Shown: piece after piece, positions 5,468 through 5,859 of the stretch
Layout of the letters: every line of letters starts with the position of its first letter
How positions within the stretch are numbered: the first letter of the stretch is position 1
Origin: Candidatus Nitrosopolaris rasttigaisensis
GTDB lineage: Archaea > Thermoproteota > Nitrososphaeria > Nitrososphaerales > Nitrososphaeraceae
Assembly: GCA_933226995.1 (NCBI GenBank)
Contig: CAKOFP010000297.1
Location: 1-5,859, forward strand
Direction: 5' to 3'
Length of the DNA: 5,859 nucleotides
Translations under genes and position numbers: made by a program
The notes under the pieces: generated by a model
What the model was told of the DNA's origin: nothing
Databases searched by the model: none
What the model saw: the letters and a program-made list of their open reading frames with translations, nothing else

Positions 5468-5627
5468 TATGCTACGAACGAGTCAATTGTACTGCAAAAA
5501 ATAAAATAATTAGCTTTAGTTTTTAAAAATATTGTGCCTTAAGACGGTCAGACAGCGATAATGTATAGTCTGGATGCGCTCGATCTGCTTTGTGCCAAAG
5601 ACGCTGTATATATGTGGATTAAGCGGT

Positions 5628-5765
5628 TCATTCTTGTACCTCAATTAATTCACTGAACCATGTAATTTTGGTAGACTCCTTATTCGAGAAAAATTCCTCT
5701 TGTTTAAATTTTCTGCATAGGACGTGATTGATCGTGGGATATAGGATGTAGTATTCTAGTTCCAT
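5628..5765 (-). CDS. Small ORF of 45 codons, doubtful
   Basis: ATG start, TGA stop. It reads MELEYYILYPTINHVLCRKF, then KQEEFFSNKESTKITWFSEL and IEVQE, a natural-looking mix with an aromatic start and a charged end. It begins directly after two tandem stop codons (TAATAA) of the frame upstream and lies in the same frame, so the two may be parts of one decayed gene or a readthrough pair. There is no Shine-Dalgarno site. I do not recognise the family. Confidence 0.25.
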   Translation of the reverse strand: MELEYYILYPTINHVLCRKFKQEEFFSNKESTKITWFSELIEVQE

Positions 5766-5768
5766 TTA

Positions 5769-5858
5769 TTATTTGAAAGGACGTAATTTTTCAGGTAGTC
5801 TCCTAATTCTTGCATCGTTGAAAATAATTGGTGATAAATACGACTTACCAAAAATATA
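5769..5858 (-). CDS. C-terminal end of a minus-strand gene running off the window (partial)
   Basis: The open frame enters from the right edge and reads YIFGKSYLSPIIFNDARI, then RRLPEKLRPFK, and ends in TAA TAA (5766-5771). The tail looks like a real protein end with a basic amphipathic stretch. Only 30 codons are visible, so neither the product nor whether it is intact can be told. Confidence 0.3.
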   Translation of the reverse strand, partial: YIFGKSYLSPIIFNDARIRRLPEKLRPFK

Positions 5859-5859
5859 C

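Larger units (their letters stand above)
5442..5859. other. Right flank: promoter and weak minus-strand frames
   Basis: Apart from the ATPase promoter, it holds only the minus frames described separately (5628-5765 and 5769-5858). A 27-codon minus frame overlaps the stop of the former by ATGA and continues leftward to a TGA, with no recognisable product. No repeat, RNA gene or plus-strand gene is evident. Confidence 0.55.

Overview
The window is AT-rich and gene-sparse, and reads like a chromosomal segment of an ammonia-oxidising archaeon (Thaumarchaeota/Nitrososphaeria, possibly of the Nitrosocosmicus or Nitrososphaera kind). That placement is an inference. It rests on an XPD/Rad3-type helicase with a cysteine-rich insert, archaeal TATA-like promoters (TATATAAT twice on the plus strand, ATTTTTATA on the minus strand), a GAGGAG Shine-Dalgarno site, TTG starts, a remnant resembling F420-dependent LLM oxidoreductases, and a secreted protein of a kind I associate with these archaea. 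Only about 60% of the window is covered by well-supported genes.

Layout. Positions 1-236 are a leader with short broken reading frames and a promoter. 237-2198 (+) is an intact superfamily 2 DNA helicase of the XPD/DinG type. 2199-3423 is a gene graveyard. It holds a frameshifted plus-strand remnant, two minus-strand fragments that share a 13-bp word and probably derive from LLM-type oxidoreductase genes, one small plausible plus-strand gene (2701-2886) with its own TATA box, and a run of inverted repeats that includes a roughly 108-nt foldback (2958-3065). 3424-4146 (-) encodes an exported protein with four cysteines. 4147-4646 has no supported gene, only a possible decayed minus-strand frame and a T-rich terminator-like repeat. 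4647-5393 (-) is an ABC transporter ATPase of the MacB/LolD/FtsE type without a permease next to it. 5442-5859 holds its promoter and weak minus-strand frames, one running off the right edge.

The genes do not form an obvious operon or a shared pathway. The helicase is probably a DNA repair or recombination motor. The ATPase would power a membrane permease encoded elsewhere, and the secreted protein acts outside the membrane in an unknown role. I see no CRISPR array, tRNA, rRNA, integrase or complete insertion sequence. No new defence or other multi-gene system is convincingly present. The items most worth a second look are the foldback at 2958-3065, the paired gene remnants around it and the extended cysteine set of the helicase.
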